This document shows positions 1 through 10,819 of a stretch of DNA of 64,000 nt, in pieces. Position numbers and translations under genes: made by a program. The notes below the pieces were generated by a model, which had not been told where the DNA came from, did no database searches, and worked only from the letters and a program-made list of their open reading frames with translations. Each line of letters starts with the position of its first letter. Positions within the stretch are counted from its first letter, which is position 1. The stretch comes from Hexactinellida sp. DTS-2022 (taxonomy: Eukaryota > Porifera > Hexactinellida): the NCBI GenBank assembly GCA_028753945.1, contig JAPNXP010000014.1:1240001-1304000 (forward strand), given 5' to 3'.

Positions 1-159
1 TATAAATAATTCAAAAATAAATTCAATGTTATTACGATCCAAGTTTATAGCTGAAAGCCTGAAACCATAGATACAATAAAGATTTCTACTATATATGAAT
101 AATTCAATTAATTCAATTGGTATGTTAACTAGAACATTGTATTATATATTTCCAGTTGT

Positions 160-960
160 ACTTGCTTTACATAAGGGGAAGTTTATGATTCTAGTATTTT
201 CAACATTTATTACTATTGGTTGTTGTTTTCGAAAAGTTTCTGTTTTTTCAGTCGATAATATTCCCTCTGCTCCTCTATTAAGCTTAATTGAGCTGAGAAA
301 ACCTCCATTTGTTTGCAGAGAACTTTTTGCTGTATTGCTGTAGAGGAAGTAGACCAGAGGATGGCAATGACCTAACTGAAGATTTTTCGGCGCTCCTCAT
401 ATGTTTTCGGGTACGTATTCCACAGTAGAACTATTGTTTACAAGAACTTCTGGTGCATCGAGGATCATGGAACTTTATTCAATAACAAGTTCTTCAGGTA
501 GGGAATTTGATGGTCCTTCGAAATTCGAATAAATCTGTACTTCCCAAATGCCACTAAATACTGGTGTACCCTCTAGCATCTCTGTTACCTACTCCGTTGC
601 AGTGGTTGACAAGTATTTGTCATGAGCAAGGATAAGTATAGCCTCGTCATCTATTTCTCCAACTGCATTTGGTCCTCCTCCTATCTGTCTTGCTTCTCGA
701 CGACTACTGTCCACATGAAACTTTGCAGCTCCCTTGAGATTATTCCATTTTTTCTTAAAGTCTTTAACATCCCTATTGTTTCCATGTATCGAATTAACCT
801 TTCCTACCATATCGTTCCACAGTAACCTCTTCTCACTATTGAGGTCAGCACAGTGCCCAGTACCAGAGTAAATCACCAGCGGATGGAATCGCGTCAATGA
901 GTGTATACTCTTCCTCTTTGGACCAGTTACCTTTTCAAGGTTTTTCCATTTTCTTTAGCT
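160..960 (-). pseudogene. Decayed Myb/SANT-like DNA-binding protein (NAIF1/Harbinger-accessory type)
   Basis: The minus strand encodes a Myb/SANT-like domain. W-S-K-E-E-E-Y-T-L-I opens it near 930, and LNSEKRLLWNDMVGKVN, KKKWNNLKGAAK and RREARQIGGGPNA follow at about 840-690. This order is typical of the trihelix-like domains in NAIF1-type proteins and Harbinger transposon accessory proteins, which bind DNA. The opening helix lies in a different frame from the rest, so there is a frameshift near 900-870. Downstream the frame continues to about 160 with three in-frame stops, near 588, 469 and 400. I see no DDE nuclease beside it. It could be a lost host gene or the Myb half of a Harbinger element. 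It is clearly not functional as read. Confidence 0.6.
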
Positions 961-1137
961 GAAATTCAAATATTCACTTTAATTTAAACTTTTTCAATAA
1001 CAACAGCCGAAGATGCAACCCAGTTGTACTCGACGATAATTATCAAGCACGCAAATTGCAGGAACTCCAAAATATTATTTTTAAAGTTAAAAGAATACAG
1101 TAAGCTATTACATTAGCATTCCATACACTAATATGCT

Positions 1138-1285
1138 CAGGGTGTGCTGGGTCCAAGGGGCCCAGGCGGGATTATCTTCCAGAAGGGCCCGAAATTTTTC
1201 GTGGGCCCTACGGGCACACGGTAAGCAACTTTCCGGGTGGTCCGGGCGGGATTCCCGCCTGCCATATATGGCCAGCACGCCCCTG
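1138..1285. mobile_element. hAT-type MITE, 8-bp TSD
   Basis: A 148-bp GC-rich element begins CAGGGTGTGCTGG and ends CCAGCACGCCCCTG, its imperfect inverse. It is flanked by the perfect 8-bp direct repeat AATATGCT (1130-1137 and 1286-1293). The terminal CAGGG and the 8-bp duplication fit the hAT superfamily. It has no coding capacity. Confidence 0.85.
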
Positions 1286-1394
1286 AATATGCTATGCTAT
1301 TACATTCCCATATTGCATTACAATCCCTAACTCAATATCAAATGCGTTTAGAGTCACCTCGGGACAGGGTTAATTTGACCCAATTAAGCGGTTA

Positions 1395-1665
1395 AACCTA
1401 TTAACAGTGGATCTGTCATGGAATTTTGGTCCCCTTGGAAAATTGGTCAAGGGGAGCAAAGTTTTCATGGGAATTTTGGTCCGTCTGTGTAAAATTGGTC
1501 TCTCTGAGGTTTGTGTTGATTTAGTTGCCGTATTTACTAGAAATAGTAGACTAGGCGATTTTTCGTCAAATTGGGACAAAAATTTTTTATGAATAAGCCT
1601 GTCACTGGAAATTTGGGCCCGAAAAATTGATCCCGGACGAAAATTCATGGAATATTGGTCCCATT
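1395..1665. repeat. Foldback-like repeat with ATTTTGGTCC motifs
   Basis: The stretch is built of forward and inverted copies of short GGAATTTTGGTCC-like words, with a CTGTCA motif at the left. The same words make up the larger repeat at 5126-5790, so this is probably a related, older non-autonomous element. Reading frames across it are products of the repeat and have no recognisable protein. Confidence 0.4.
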
Positions 1666-1877
1666 TTCACTTTCAGTTACAATTGTAAATGAATTTACAT
1701 TCAGTTTAAATTGAATTTACCTAGTCGTCGAAGGGTTTAAATCTATGATCAACCAGGGATGTTTTCGCTGCAGTGTTGAGTTACACCAAGGCCGCGCTGA
1801 GTTACACCAAGGTCTCAACCTTAAAAAAAAAACCTGAACTACGGTGAACTACTATATAGTATAACTAAGACCTATAT

Positions 1878-2054
1878 CAGCGTTTCTCAACCTCTTTCAG
1901 TCTGTCGCCCCCTTAACGAATCGGGGCACTTCCAATCGACCCCTCCGATTGTATTCTACTGCCCTGACCGGAGAGCGGGTCCCATTTCTAAGTCAAACCT
2001 CCGTTTTATCGCCCCTAGCCCCAGGGGCGATATTTCCCATGTTGAGAAACACTG
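1878..2054. mobile_element. hAT-type MITE, near-perfect 8-bp TSD
   Basis: A 177-bp element starts CAGCGTTTCTCAACCT and ends with the inverse form, GTTGAGAAACACTG. The flanks are ACCTATAT (1870-1877) and GCCTATAT (2055-2062), seven of eight bases identical. This terminus is a common hAT end. The same end sequence recurs beside the RAD51 N-terminal piece at 62734. Confidence 0.85.
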
Positions 2055-2411
2055 GCCTATATGATAATCGCTGTCTGTGCTGCACGGCTAGATAACTAGC
2101 AGCCCTAAACTATTTCACATCACTCTTCCTTCTAATCGTCGGATCGTCTTCCAATTCCAATTCGCCGTACCAATTGGGTGCACGTTTCTGTCTAGTAGAC
2201 CTCCTCAAGGATCATGATCTGTGTACTTCCTAAGGATCATGATTTGTGTACTTTTTGTTATCTCCAAGTTTTGGTCACTGATATGTAAGTTGCCATCTCG
2301 CCTTTCTACCACTACCCAAGGACCTTTAAAGAGGGCAGCGAGGGTGTTGGGTTGGCATTCATCCTTGACTAAATATCATGTCCCGGACCTACCTCAGACT
2401 CTTTAGCTCCT

Positions 2412-3415
2412 CTATCGTAATACCTTTTTCATCCTACCTGGTCCTTGTGAAATGTCCGTGTTCTCTTCCTCGTATAGTTTCGCATTATCCCGTTGCATTG
2501 TATCAAAATAGACATCCATTTCTGGGTAGTCGTTAGTTTCCATGAGTGGGATGGGAGTGTCAACCCTAGTCCTAAGCCGTGATCCGTACATTATCTGTTT
2601 TGGTGAGAATCCGGTACTCGCATTAAACTGTGCGTTGTGCGCAAAGGAAACTTCTTGCAGTATCTGAGGCCAGGCCGCATAGTCTAACCTCTTCTGTGCA
2701 AGCAAGCAACGCATCGTTTATTTGAATGATTGTATGCACCTCTCTGCTTCCCCATCCCCCTGAGGATGGTAAGGGGATGAGTGTAGCTTTTGTATGCCCA
2801 CCTTCGCATGCCTCTTGGATGATCCTTCCATCAACGTTTCGTCCCTGATCTGACAGAAGGGCGATAGGGTATCCATGTCGATGAAACCACCCTTTCTCGA
2901 GGGCTGCAAGTACGGTACTCGCATCTTGGTCCTGCATTGCTATTGCTTCTGCATACTTCGAGAACAAATCGACTACAAAAAGCATGTATCTGTAGTTGTC
3001 TCTTGACCAAGGGAGGGTGGCTTTTATGGGTAACTGGCCATTGGTATTAATTACGTGATGGGCCACGTGCGTTGTGTTAGGGCTCTTGGGATTTATAGCA
3101 AATACGTCAGAATACTCTACCAGGAGTTCTAGGAGCGCTGCTTGCAGATCACGATCCAAGTTTGGGTTTATATTCCACTGTGACTCTCTCTGGTTAGCTC
3201 CTGCTGTGATGCTACACCTTTCGCTGAGGTTGGCCTCCGAGGATACTTGCCTCCGAGCCTATCCATTCGCAGCCTAACCTACCTCTATGTCCGTCCCAAT
3301 CAAATTCCGTAGAGCTGAACTTTCTCAGGAAATCTCTTCCTAAGATGATAGTAAATTCTGTGCTGTCGAGGATCAAAAATGTGTGCTTTAGTTCGTGCGT
3401 CTTTCCAATGTTCAC
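2412..3415 (-). mobile_element. Gypsy-type LTR retrotransposon fossil (pol fragments)
   Basis: Minus-strand reading frames resemble pieces of a Gypsy/Ty3 polyprotein in the expected order: an aspartic-protease-like part (about 3415-3210), a short stretch resembling the region before reverse transcriptase, then integrase core and C-terminal parts (about 3030-2412) with the HSSPYHPQGDGEAERC motif. No LTRs were recognised. The copy is old and broken several times over, so it cannot be active. It is named from motif resemblance only. Confidence 0.75.
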
Positions 3416-3419
3416 AGTA

Positions 3420-3920
3420 ATTTCGGCACTACATAATATAGTAACGGGCGAGTGAAGTGAAACTTGTATTTTCAGTAGAATTCGTCAGAGGAACTCTTCA
3501 CTTAACAATATGCCAACGGTTCGATAATTGGGTCCACGGATGGAAGTAGGGGTCGACAAGATCTCTAAATTTGTATTACGGGCAATGGGAGGGGGTCCAC
3601 AGAATGTTTGGTATTTGCTAAAGGGGTCCACGGTTCAAAAAGGTTTGGGTTCGCTGTGATAGTCTGTATCTCGAATAAAATAATAATTAATTAAAACTCA
3701 TTAAAATTGTTTGATTTTACAAGAATTGATACAGGCCTGTAGCCATAAAGCGATAGTGGGTGGGGCTATGAGACTAATAGGAGGGCAGGCGCAATACCTA
3801 ATGGAATCACAAAAACTAGATCTTAAATTAATTGAGAAATATACTAATAACTAACTTGAAAATATTTGCGCCAAAGCCCCCCTCCCTAAATTGAACTTTC
3901 AAACTTATACGTACGTATAA
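3420..3920. other. Non-coding stretch with MITE-like remnants
   Basis: No gene is visible. Around 3530-3650 there are related GGTCCACGG words in direct arrangement that look like the remains of a non-autonomous element. Nothing else was recognised. Confidence 0.4.
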
Positions 3921-3922
3921 TA

Positions 3923-4245
3923 CAGTAGAAGCTCGTTAGTAATAACACGGTTAATACAGCCCCTTCAAAGTCTTTTCAACACAATCATATTGGTTAATAC
4001 GAATCCCGATGTAAGCGCGCATTGGGGACCCCAGCATTTTAGGGCCCCTGTCACTAAATCCCTAACGTTTTAGGAACCCCGTCCCCATTTCGCTAACGTT
4101 TTAAAGCACAGGGGGCCAAAAACGCTACGATTTAGGGACGGACCCTAAAACGCTGGGGTCCCCATAACGCGCTTACACCGGATAAGGCGAACAAACGCAT
4201 ATTGATGGTCCCCTGGCTGGTATTCGTACTAACGAGATTCTACTT
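3923..4245. mobile_element. Mariner-like MITE (TA target), with nested palindromic insert
   Basis: The left end CAGTAGAAGCTCGTTAGTA and right end TACTAACGAGATTCTACTT are imperfect inverted repeats next to TA on both sides (3921-3922 and 4246-4247), as Tc1/mariner elements leave. Inside, about 4010-4182 is a second inverted structure with TGTAAGCGCG ends and GGGGACCCCAGC arms. It is probably a separate nested element. It has no coding capacity. Confidence 0.55.
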
Positions 4246-4579
4246 TATAAATGTATTACTTTACCCGGCCAAAAGTATTTAAAATCCGAAATTTGTGCCA
4301 CAAGTGGCTGATGACAGGGATACATATACGGTACCTCTTCAAATATCGACATAACATGACCTGAAAACATTAGGTTTTAAAGTTTATAACGATAGTAATC
4401 ATAGTATGAAATTATAACTAACTGATATCAATTTAGTGGCATTTGGGTTTCTGTCAATGGTACACTTGTGACACAAGTGGCGCAAAAAACCGCGTGCCAC
4501 GCCAATGCAGGCAGAGTATATCCTAGTAGTCCTACCACACTTAGAAAATTTATCGAAAGTGGAGAAATACACCTTACAC

Positions 4580-5082
4580 TAGTGCTGCGAACTGGAATTA
4601 AATTTGATTCAATTCAGTTACAGTTACAGTTACAGTTTTAGTTTCATTTCAGTTACAGTTTTAATTCAGTTACAGTTACAGTTTTTATTTCAGTTACAGT
4701 CTTAATTCAGTTACAGTTTTAATTCAGTTACAGTTTTAATTCAGTTACAGTTTTCATTTCAGTTACAATTTTCATTTCAGTTGCAATTTTACTATAGTCA
4801 GTACAATTTCGTACTTAGTTAGGTATTCCAAGGTCTGCAGACAACATAATCTAGTTTCATTTTTTCTAATTTCATTTTGTGCCGCCTACTTGTGCTGCAA
4901 ACCGGAATTGAATTTGAAGAAATTCAATTTCAGTTTTAATTTCAGTTGGAGAAAAATACATTTCAGTTACAGTTACAGTTACAGTTTTATAAACGAGTAC
5001 ATTTCAGTTACAGTTACAGTTACAGTTTAGAAAAATCGCTAAAACTATTTCAGTTTTAATTCAGTTACAGTTCGCAGCACTA
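4580..5082. mobile_element. hAT-type non-autonomous element filled with CAGTTACAGTT repeats
   Basis: The termini TAGTGCTGCGAACTG and CAGTTCGCAGCACTA are perfect inverses. They are flanked by the perfect 8-bp direct repeat CCTTACAC (4572-4579 and 5083-5090), which fits hAT. The interior is mostly tandem TTCAGTTACAGTT-like words. An internal GTGCTGCAAACCGG near 4888 repeats the end motif, suggesting internal duplication of the terminus. It has no coding capacity. Confidence 0.85.
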
Positions 5083-5125
5083 CCTTACACTGGCTTGAAC
5101 ATAGATCAAATTTACTAACAAGTAG

Positions 5126-5790
5126 CCCTGTCACGAAAAAATTGGTCCGGGCCAAAACTGGTCCGGTCGGAACAATTTTGGCTCGGCCAAAAATGGTCCG
5201 GGACCAATTTTGGCCTGCCATAAATGGTCCTAGCTTGCTAAAATAGGTCCGGCCTAAACTTTTTGCCAGATCGCACTAAAGTTGCTATAACAAACCTCCC
5301 ACTAGTGCGAAATTGTATAGGACGATCAATTATTAAATTGAAAATGTATCTTTTTCTAATTGTCTACTATGGTTCAGGGGAAAAAGGAGTCCCTTATAAG
5401 TATGAAGGCATGAATAATAGTGAAAAGAATTGGTTTTGTAATTGTGATATATGGAGTTACGGTGTAAAGAATCAACTTTGTAATTGTGTATTATTGACTA
5501 TTGTAAAAACATTTGCATCTCTATGTATTTTTGTGTTAATGAATGATAAAAGCTCTATGATTATTGTCTTGGAATGGCTGCCAAAAACTGGTCCGGCGGG
5601 GACCACCTTTGGCCAATGGGGACCGCCTTTGGCGACCAAAACTGGTCCGGCCGGACCATTTTTGGCGACCAAAGCTAGTCCGACCGGACCATTTATGGCC
5701 GGCCAAAATTGGTCCCGGACCAGTTTTGGCAGTCAAAAGTGGTCCGGCCGGACCACTTTTGACCCGGACCAATTTTGGCGTGACAGCCCC
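5126..5790. mobile_element. Foldback repeat with GGTCCGG arrays
   Basis: The left part begins CTGTCACG near 5132 and the right part ends CGTGACAG near 5784. Between them are multiple inverted copies of AATTGGTCCGG-like words (5135-5250 and 5580-5775) around an AT-rich core (5260-5570). I found no convincing target duplication, so the class is open. Proline- and glycine-rich frames here are artefacts of the repeats. Confidence 0.5.
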
Positions 5791-5990
5791 TGCCATGATG
5801 CTATAGTATTCTATACGAGGATGTATGAAGCTATATTCATTGGGATACCATAATGACCAATTTTCAGGGAGGGAAAGAAATGAGAACCTACCTTGCATTT
5901 CCTGGAAATCTTTAACTTCTCCTTTTCTTCTTTGAATGACTCAGGCTAAGTGATAGAGCTGAGAAAACAATTCATCTTCCGCTGAGTAGA

Positions 5991-6257
5991 CTACTGTGTA
6001 TGAGACAAATTGAGAATAGTAGGAGGAAAATCCTGGTAGATTAACTTGTGAAGAATATCTATCAGCTCTAGATTCACACGAGCAATGTTGCGAATTGTAT
6101 CGCCTCCATTGGGAAACGGTGAGTCTCTTCTCTGCAAATTGCCCGAATAAAGCTTGTCTGAATGATCTGGTTTCTGATTCATCTTGAAATGCGCAAACCG
6201 GTCATCTGATTTGTAGTTACCCTTACAATTTGGAGCCGAACAACTACGTAGTGGCAT
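5991..6257 (-). pseudogene. THAP-domain fragment
   Basis: An 88-residue frame opens M-P-L-R-S-C-S-A-P-N-C, followed by a Y-K-S and an F-A-H-F-K stretch. This matches the start of a THAP zinc finger (C-x4-C, then the F-x-F-P region), a DNA-binding domain of P-element transposases and host THAP proteins. The second zinc-binding half is not present in frame, so this is a lone first exon or a relic. A P-like transposon lies 3 kb to the right, but its ends do not include this piece. I cannot tell host from transposon origin. Confidence 0.5.
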
Positions 6258-6259
6258 AT

Positions 6260-7425
6260 TTCACTTAGAAGCAAGCATAACCACAATAAATCAATTCAAT
6301 TATGACAAACAAGAGTGTAATAATTCGTAAAAACAGAATTTAGATGAAAATTCTATTTCGTTTTTACATTGAACTAATCGTATCGTGACCAAATACAAAA
6401 AACCCCTCACAGACGGGATGGGAGTGTGCTCCTTCTGATTACACTTCCCCAATGTTTAATTTAACTAGAATTTCAATATTCAAATTACATTTCATCTTAA
6501 TGTAATACAATTTAATTAATGTTTGAATTGTGAAGACTTCAAATGTTTAATTAAATTAATTAAAGATTAAATATTACAAATAGAAATTAGGAATACGTGC
6601 TAGTATTTACGTTACTATCTTGAATAATAAATTGACATCATCATCAACTTGTAAAATATTCCAACTTCCAAGTGTTTCAATTGCACTTGTATGAAACACA
6701 TATTCACTTACAAACCAATCAATAACAGTCATTATAGCAGATAGTAGGCTTATGTAATATGTTCTATTGTATTGAGTATACTATAGAGTAATTACAATAT
6801 GGAGAAGATGGCTGATTTATGTAAATAATCGTTAATAAAACGTAGAATTGATTAGCGACCTAATAATTTTAATTGATATATAGAAAGAACATCCTTAGGA
6901 GAATACAACCTCTATATTTTCAATAACTAATTCGAATTATTAAAGAGTCACTGGACCAGAATACAAATTTCGATATAACTGACGAACAAAAGCGAAATTG
7001 AGAAATCGGGCTTCGAGGTGATCATCTCCAGGAAATTTTATATCTACTGTCCAAATTAAAAATCTCTATCCCTTATGGTTTAGTCAGGCCATCGCGTACG
7101 GCCGGCCGCGGCCAGCCAGCCGGAAGTCCGACAGAGGTAAATTCAATAGTGTGCACTTATAGTATAAAACTATAGTAGGACCCTACTATAACGTTTTTAC
7201 TAGAAGAAGCACACTAAAAACTTGTTACTCGTAGGTTGACTAATTTACCTCGAATAATTTAAACAAATCCCGTTATTTACTTTTAATAATTATCATAAAA
7301 TCTAAATATATAAACAATTTCCAAAAAGCGGGAGTTTTAAAAGTTTGGCGGGAGGTCGGGAGGATGGGACAAAAAAAGGCAAAAAAGCGGGAGGGTTGGC
7401 AACCCAGATAAATGAACTTCCTCTA
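6260..7425. other. AT-rich intergenic stretch
   Basis: No coding sequence or named element was recognised. It is mostly AT-rich, with a short GC-rich CGGCCGGCCGCGGCC patch near 7100 and a GCGGGAG-rich patch at 7330-7390 that may be MITE remnants. Confidence 0.5.
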
Positions 7426-7429
7426 GACC

Positions 7430-7710
7430 AATTAAATCGCAGTCTCATATAATAAGCATTATATATTATATAATGCACATATAACAATCACAATTGATAC
7501 AATACTAATCCTTTTATACTAATTGAATGCTAGCTGCTAATCCATACTGGAAAAACCCTCCAATTTAATAGGCTAGAGTTTTGGCACCTTTAGGAAGGGA
7601 AGATGCGAATATTTTTCTTAGATATTAGAACTTGTTTCTAGATATACTATTTCCTACCCCCTGCCAAATTTCAAGTCTGTAGATGTAGCTCTTACAAAAA
7701 AATCACTGTG
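7430..7710 (-). mobile_element. GT-microsatellite/hairpin repeat family, inverted fragment
   Basis: The reverse complement matches the dispersed repeat at 34640-34975 and 9550-9900, including TACAGACTTGAAATTTGGCA, the TATCTAAGAAAAATATTC segment and the GGATTAGCAGCTAGCATTCA segment. It lies just downstream of the sugar transporter. I place it in a Helentron-like non-autonomous family, tentatively. Confidence 0.6.
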
Positions 7711-7761
7711 ATTTAATATATTAGATAATCTATTCTGTGGTTATCAGTACTTATCACATTC

Positions 7762-9189
7762 CTATTGCCCCACTGCGTAGGTGTCGGTTGCTATGACTCC
7801 GCAGAGCAGGGAGCTCTCCTGGAATATCTCCTCTATCTCGTCGGCCCTCAGCCCCTTCGTCTCCGGCAGGAACGCCACTATGCACACACACGACACAATA
7901 TTCACACCTCCCAGCACCAGGAAAGTGTACCCATTCCCTATGGCCCCTGCTACGAATGGGAACCCCGTTAGAACCGCTATAGCGTGTGTGTTAAGCGCCA
8001 CTTGGAGAATCCCGGAAGCCAGCTCCTTGGTCCTAACGGGGAATATCTCTCCCGCTATCACATACACCACCGATCCCCATCCGATCTGGAACCCGAGGCT
8101 CCCCGCCCCCAAACTAGCTCCCGCCCACACCGCGCCCCACCCACACATTCCACACGTACCGTTCTGTTGCCAGGCCAGCTGTTCCTCTGCTATGAAGTAG
8201 CTCGCAAGAGACAGGAGCGACGCCGTAACGAGCACAGCTGAGCTCAGAAGCAGAGGCTTCCTACCACACGTCTCCAGGAGCAACAGCGATAATACGGCCC
8301 CCATAAGCCCCATTAGGGGTACCCCTAAGGCCAGCACATCGGGGTCTAGGCCACTTGTCCCCTCCAGGAGGGGCGAAGTGTAGGCTAGCATTATGTCGGT
8401 CCCTGTGTTTATGAATCCTATTCCCAGAAGCACCCCCACGGCAGTGGCTTTGAGTCTATACCTGGCCAGAGCCGTTCTGCAGTAGTGCTTGTTGTCTCTG
8501 TCTGTCTCGAGAGCTCTGGCGATAGCCCCGCATTCCTCTAGCCCGTCTCCGTCTCTAAGAAATTCCAGTACTATCCTGGCCCTCTTCTCCAGGCCGCGTG
8601 AGTAGAGCCAGGTAGGACTGAGTGGCACTAGTGGCAACAGACAGGTGTGAAGTAGCGACACAGCTATGCCCACTATGCAGAGCCATCTGAATGATAGGAA
8701 ACTCCCGAATACGTATACCACCAGTGTTCCTGTCACATCGTAGACCCCCTGGAATCCGGACAGAAACCCCCTGGCCCCCGGGGGGCAGAGCTCCCCGAGA
8801 TAAACCGGTGTAATCGCCAGGATTAATCCGGCACCTATCCCGTGGAACAACCTACCGGCCAATAGAAACGCGGGGTTTGTCGCAGCTGCTATTAGCAGGA
8901 GGCCAGCTGACACCGAGAGAGAGCTGGCCATAGCAACCAGTTTGCGACCTAGGTATTTGGAGCCTGGGATGGATAGCACATTCCCGAGTGCCATTCCCAC
9001 TACGAAGAGGGATATGAACACCGGATAGGTTGAGTCGTCTAGTAGTCTTAGGGAAAGCAGCTGGGATAAAGTGGGGGAGGGAAATCCTATACCGAACCCT
9101 ATTTGCAGTAACCCCATGGATACTAATTGGGAGAGAAGGAATTCTCTTCTCGTAAAGTTCAGTTTCAGTTTCTTCTTTAGAGATTCCAT
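7762..9189 (-). CDS. SLC2-type sugar transporter (MFS)
   Basis: An uninterrupted 475-residue frame has the full signature of the sugar-porter branch of the major facilitator superfamily, plasma-membrane facilitators of hexose or trehalose. G-R-K follows the second membrane segment, and PVYLGELCPPGARG follows the fourth. PLSPTWLYSRG sits at the PESPR position before the central loop, CGRKPLLL after the eighth segment, and AGEIFPVRTKE in the tenth. PETKG closes the last segment. About twelve hydrophobic segments are visible, and the length is normal for the family. The ATG at 9189 is the first in frame. The gene has no introns and is clearly more GC-rich than its surroundings. Its upstream flank is only 200 bp from a large P-like transposon. 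Substrate cannot be read from sequence. Confidence 0.93.
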   Translation of the reverse strand: MESLKKKLKLNFTRREFLLSQLVSMGLLQIGFGIGFPSPTLSQLLSLRLLDDSTYPVFISLFVVGMALGNVLSIPGSKYLGRKLVAMASSLSVSAGLLLIAAATNPAFLLAGRLFHGIGAGLILAITPVYLGELCPPGARGFLSGFQGVYDVTGTLVVYVFGSFLSFRWLCIVGIAVSLLHTCLLPLVPLSPTWLYSRGLEKRARIVLEFLRDGDGLEECGAIARALETDRDNKHYCRTALARYRLKATAVGVLLGIGFINTGTDIMLAYTSPLLEGTSGLDPDVLALGVPLMGLMGAVLSLLLLETCGRKPLLLSSAVLVTASLLSLASYFIAEEQLAWQQNGTCGMCGWGAVWAGASLGAGSLGFQIGWGSVVYVIAGEIFPVRTKELASGILQVALNTHAIAVLTGFPFVAGAIGNGYTFLVLGGVNIVSCVCIVAFLPETKGLRADEIEEIFQESSLLCGVIATDTYAVGQ

Positions 9190-9382
9190 TAGTCCTCTGG
9201 TGTGTTAAGTTGACATTGAAATTGGTGATAAATTATTATTAATATTAATAATTTTAATACTAATTTGCTAAATACGATTAATCTCAGAGATGATACAAGA
9301 TAGAACAAACTTCAAATTGATCAATGATCCTTATGCCATATAACACCTCTACAAATGGGTGTTGACATCGTCAATAAAATTT
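9190..9382. promoter_or_regulatory. Short upstream flank of the sugar transporter
   Basis: About 190 bp of AT-rich sequence separates the transporter start codon from the target duplication of the P-like element. Any proximal promoter must lie here or within the transposon. I see no strong named promoter motif. Confidence 0.3.
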
Positions 9383-9544
9383 CTTAGTACATAGCCTACT
9401 CTATATATGCAGGGACGTCGCCAGGATTTTTCATCTAGGGGGGGCGGCAAAATTACCAGGGGGGGCATGCCCCCCCTCCCCCCCCCCCTCACAAAATTCG
9501 TATCAACGAGAGTCGATTATAATATGAAATTATCAAGTTTCTAT

Positions 9545-9900
9545 CTTATATATTAAATCTAAATGGTTTTTTTGTTTTGTTTGTTGTTTGTTTGTTCGGA
9601 ATTGATTGAGAAACTGGGTAAGAGCTACAGACTTGAAATTTGGCAGGGAGGTGGGTAACTACGTATCTAGAAACAAGTTCTAATATCTAAGAAAAATATT
9701 CACATCTTCAATCTCAAAAGGTAACAAAACCTTTAGCCAATTAAATTCGAGCGTGGCACAGTATGGATTAGCAGCTAGCATTCAATTAGTATAAATTGAT
9801 TTAGTGTCTCTAACATTTGTTAAGCGTGCATTATAGAATGCCAATCTGAAACTGCAATTTAATTGGGCGAGAGAAAAATACTAAATCCAATCAATTATTT
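9545..9900 (+). mobile_element. GT/hairpin repeat family, 5' half
   Basis: This matches the repeat at 34640-34975 segment by segment: a TTTGTTTGTT run, CGGAATTGATTGAG, TACAGACTTGAAATTTGGCA and the GGATTAGCAGCTAGCATTCA segment. The matching 3' part with GCGAAGCGCGC appears at about 14640-14695, beyond the MULE, so the MULE probably interrupted this repeat. Confidence 0.5.
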
Positions 9901-10819
9901 GTAATTTACATTTTTTAAAGGATCGTGGCCGCTTACTTCCAACGACTATATATGGAGTAATTAAGTAGGAAGTCCGACAATTCGTACCACGACAATTCGT
10001 ACCACGACAATTCGTACCAGACAATTCGTACCAGCGACAATTCGTACCACGACAATTCGTACCACGACAATTGGTACCACGACAATTCGTATCTAATTTG
10101 ATTGGTCTAATTATTTATAAGAGTTGTTTTGTTATTCTAATGAAAATATGATTGAATTGGTGAATTTGAATGCATATTTTATTCTTTTACGATGCAATCT
10201 AATAATTGACGAAATAACGTTACAAGATCAAGAATTCCTTTTACTTGGTAACTAATCATTGTGTGACTATTTATTTAAAGTAGATTAAATAAGTTTATTC
10301 TGCGAGTGTTGAGTAATTACATACTCTTACTTGCTTTGATCCATTCTGAATTTAACCTCAATTACGAGATGTTTAAAAATATCATTAATATATGCTTTCA
10401 TTCTATTGAATGATTATTAGTTATGAGAAACGTTTATGGAACCAGTACCGAATGCCCTTTGTAAGTTGTAGCGAACAGTCTCACTTTCTTACTATATCAT
10501 AATGGCAAGGATTCAATCTTTTAAAACACTCAACTTTCTAAGCGTCTAGTTGTATATGCCCTAACTTATAAATTTCAAGTTTCAACATACAATTTAATGA
10601 GTCATTGATAGATATTATCAGTGTAGATTCTACCCCTGGTAACAAGATTAACAGTGGTTTATCCGAAATTAATTAATAAACTTCAAATTGACACGGAAGA
10701 TCTCACTTTATATTAGCCTAATATTAAATAAAGTTACAGTGCAGTGTTGTTGTCTAGAATGGTTCTGGTGAGAGCTGTTGTCTATTTAATGAATTTAATG
10801 AATATACTTTTAAAATAGT

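Noticed and set aside
5536-5898. Glycine/proline-rich proteins on both strands
   Set aside because: They arise from GGTCCGG repeat words that are open on both strands because of their symmetry.
7781-8241. Plus-strand frames opposite the sugar transporter
   Set aside because: They are antisense shadows of a clear transporter gene with no homology of their own.
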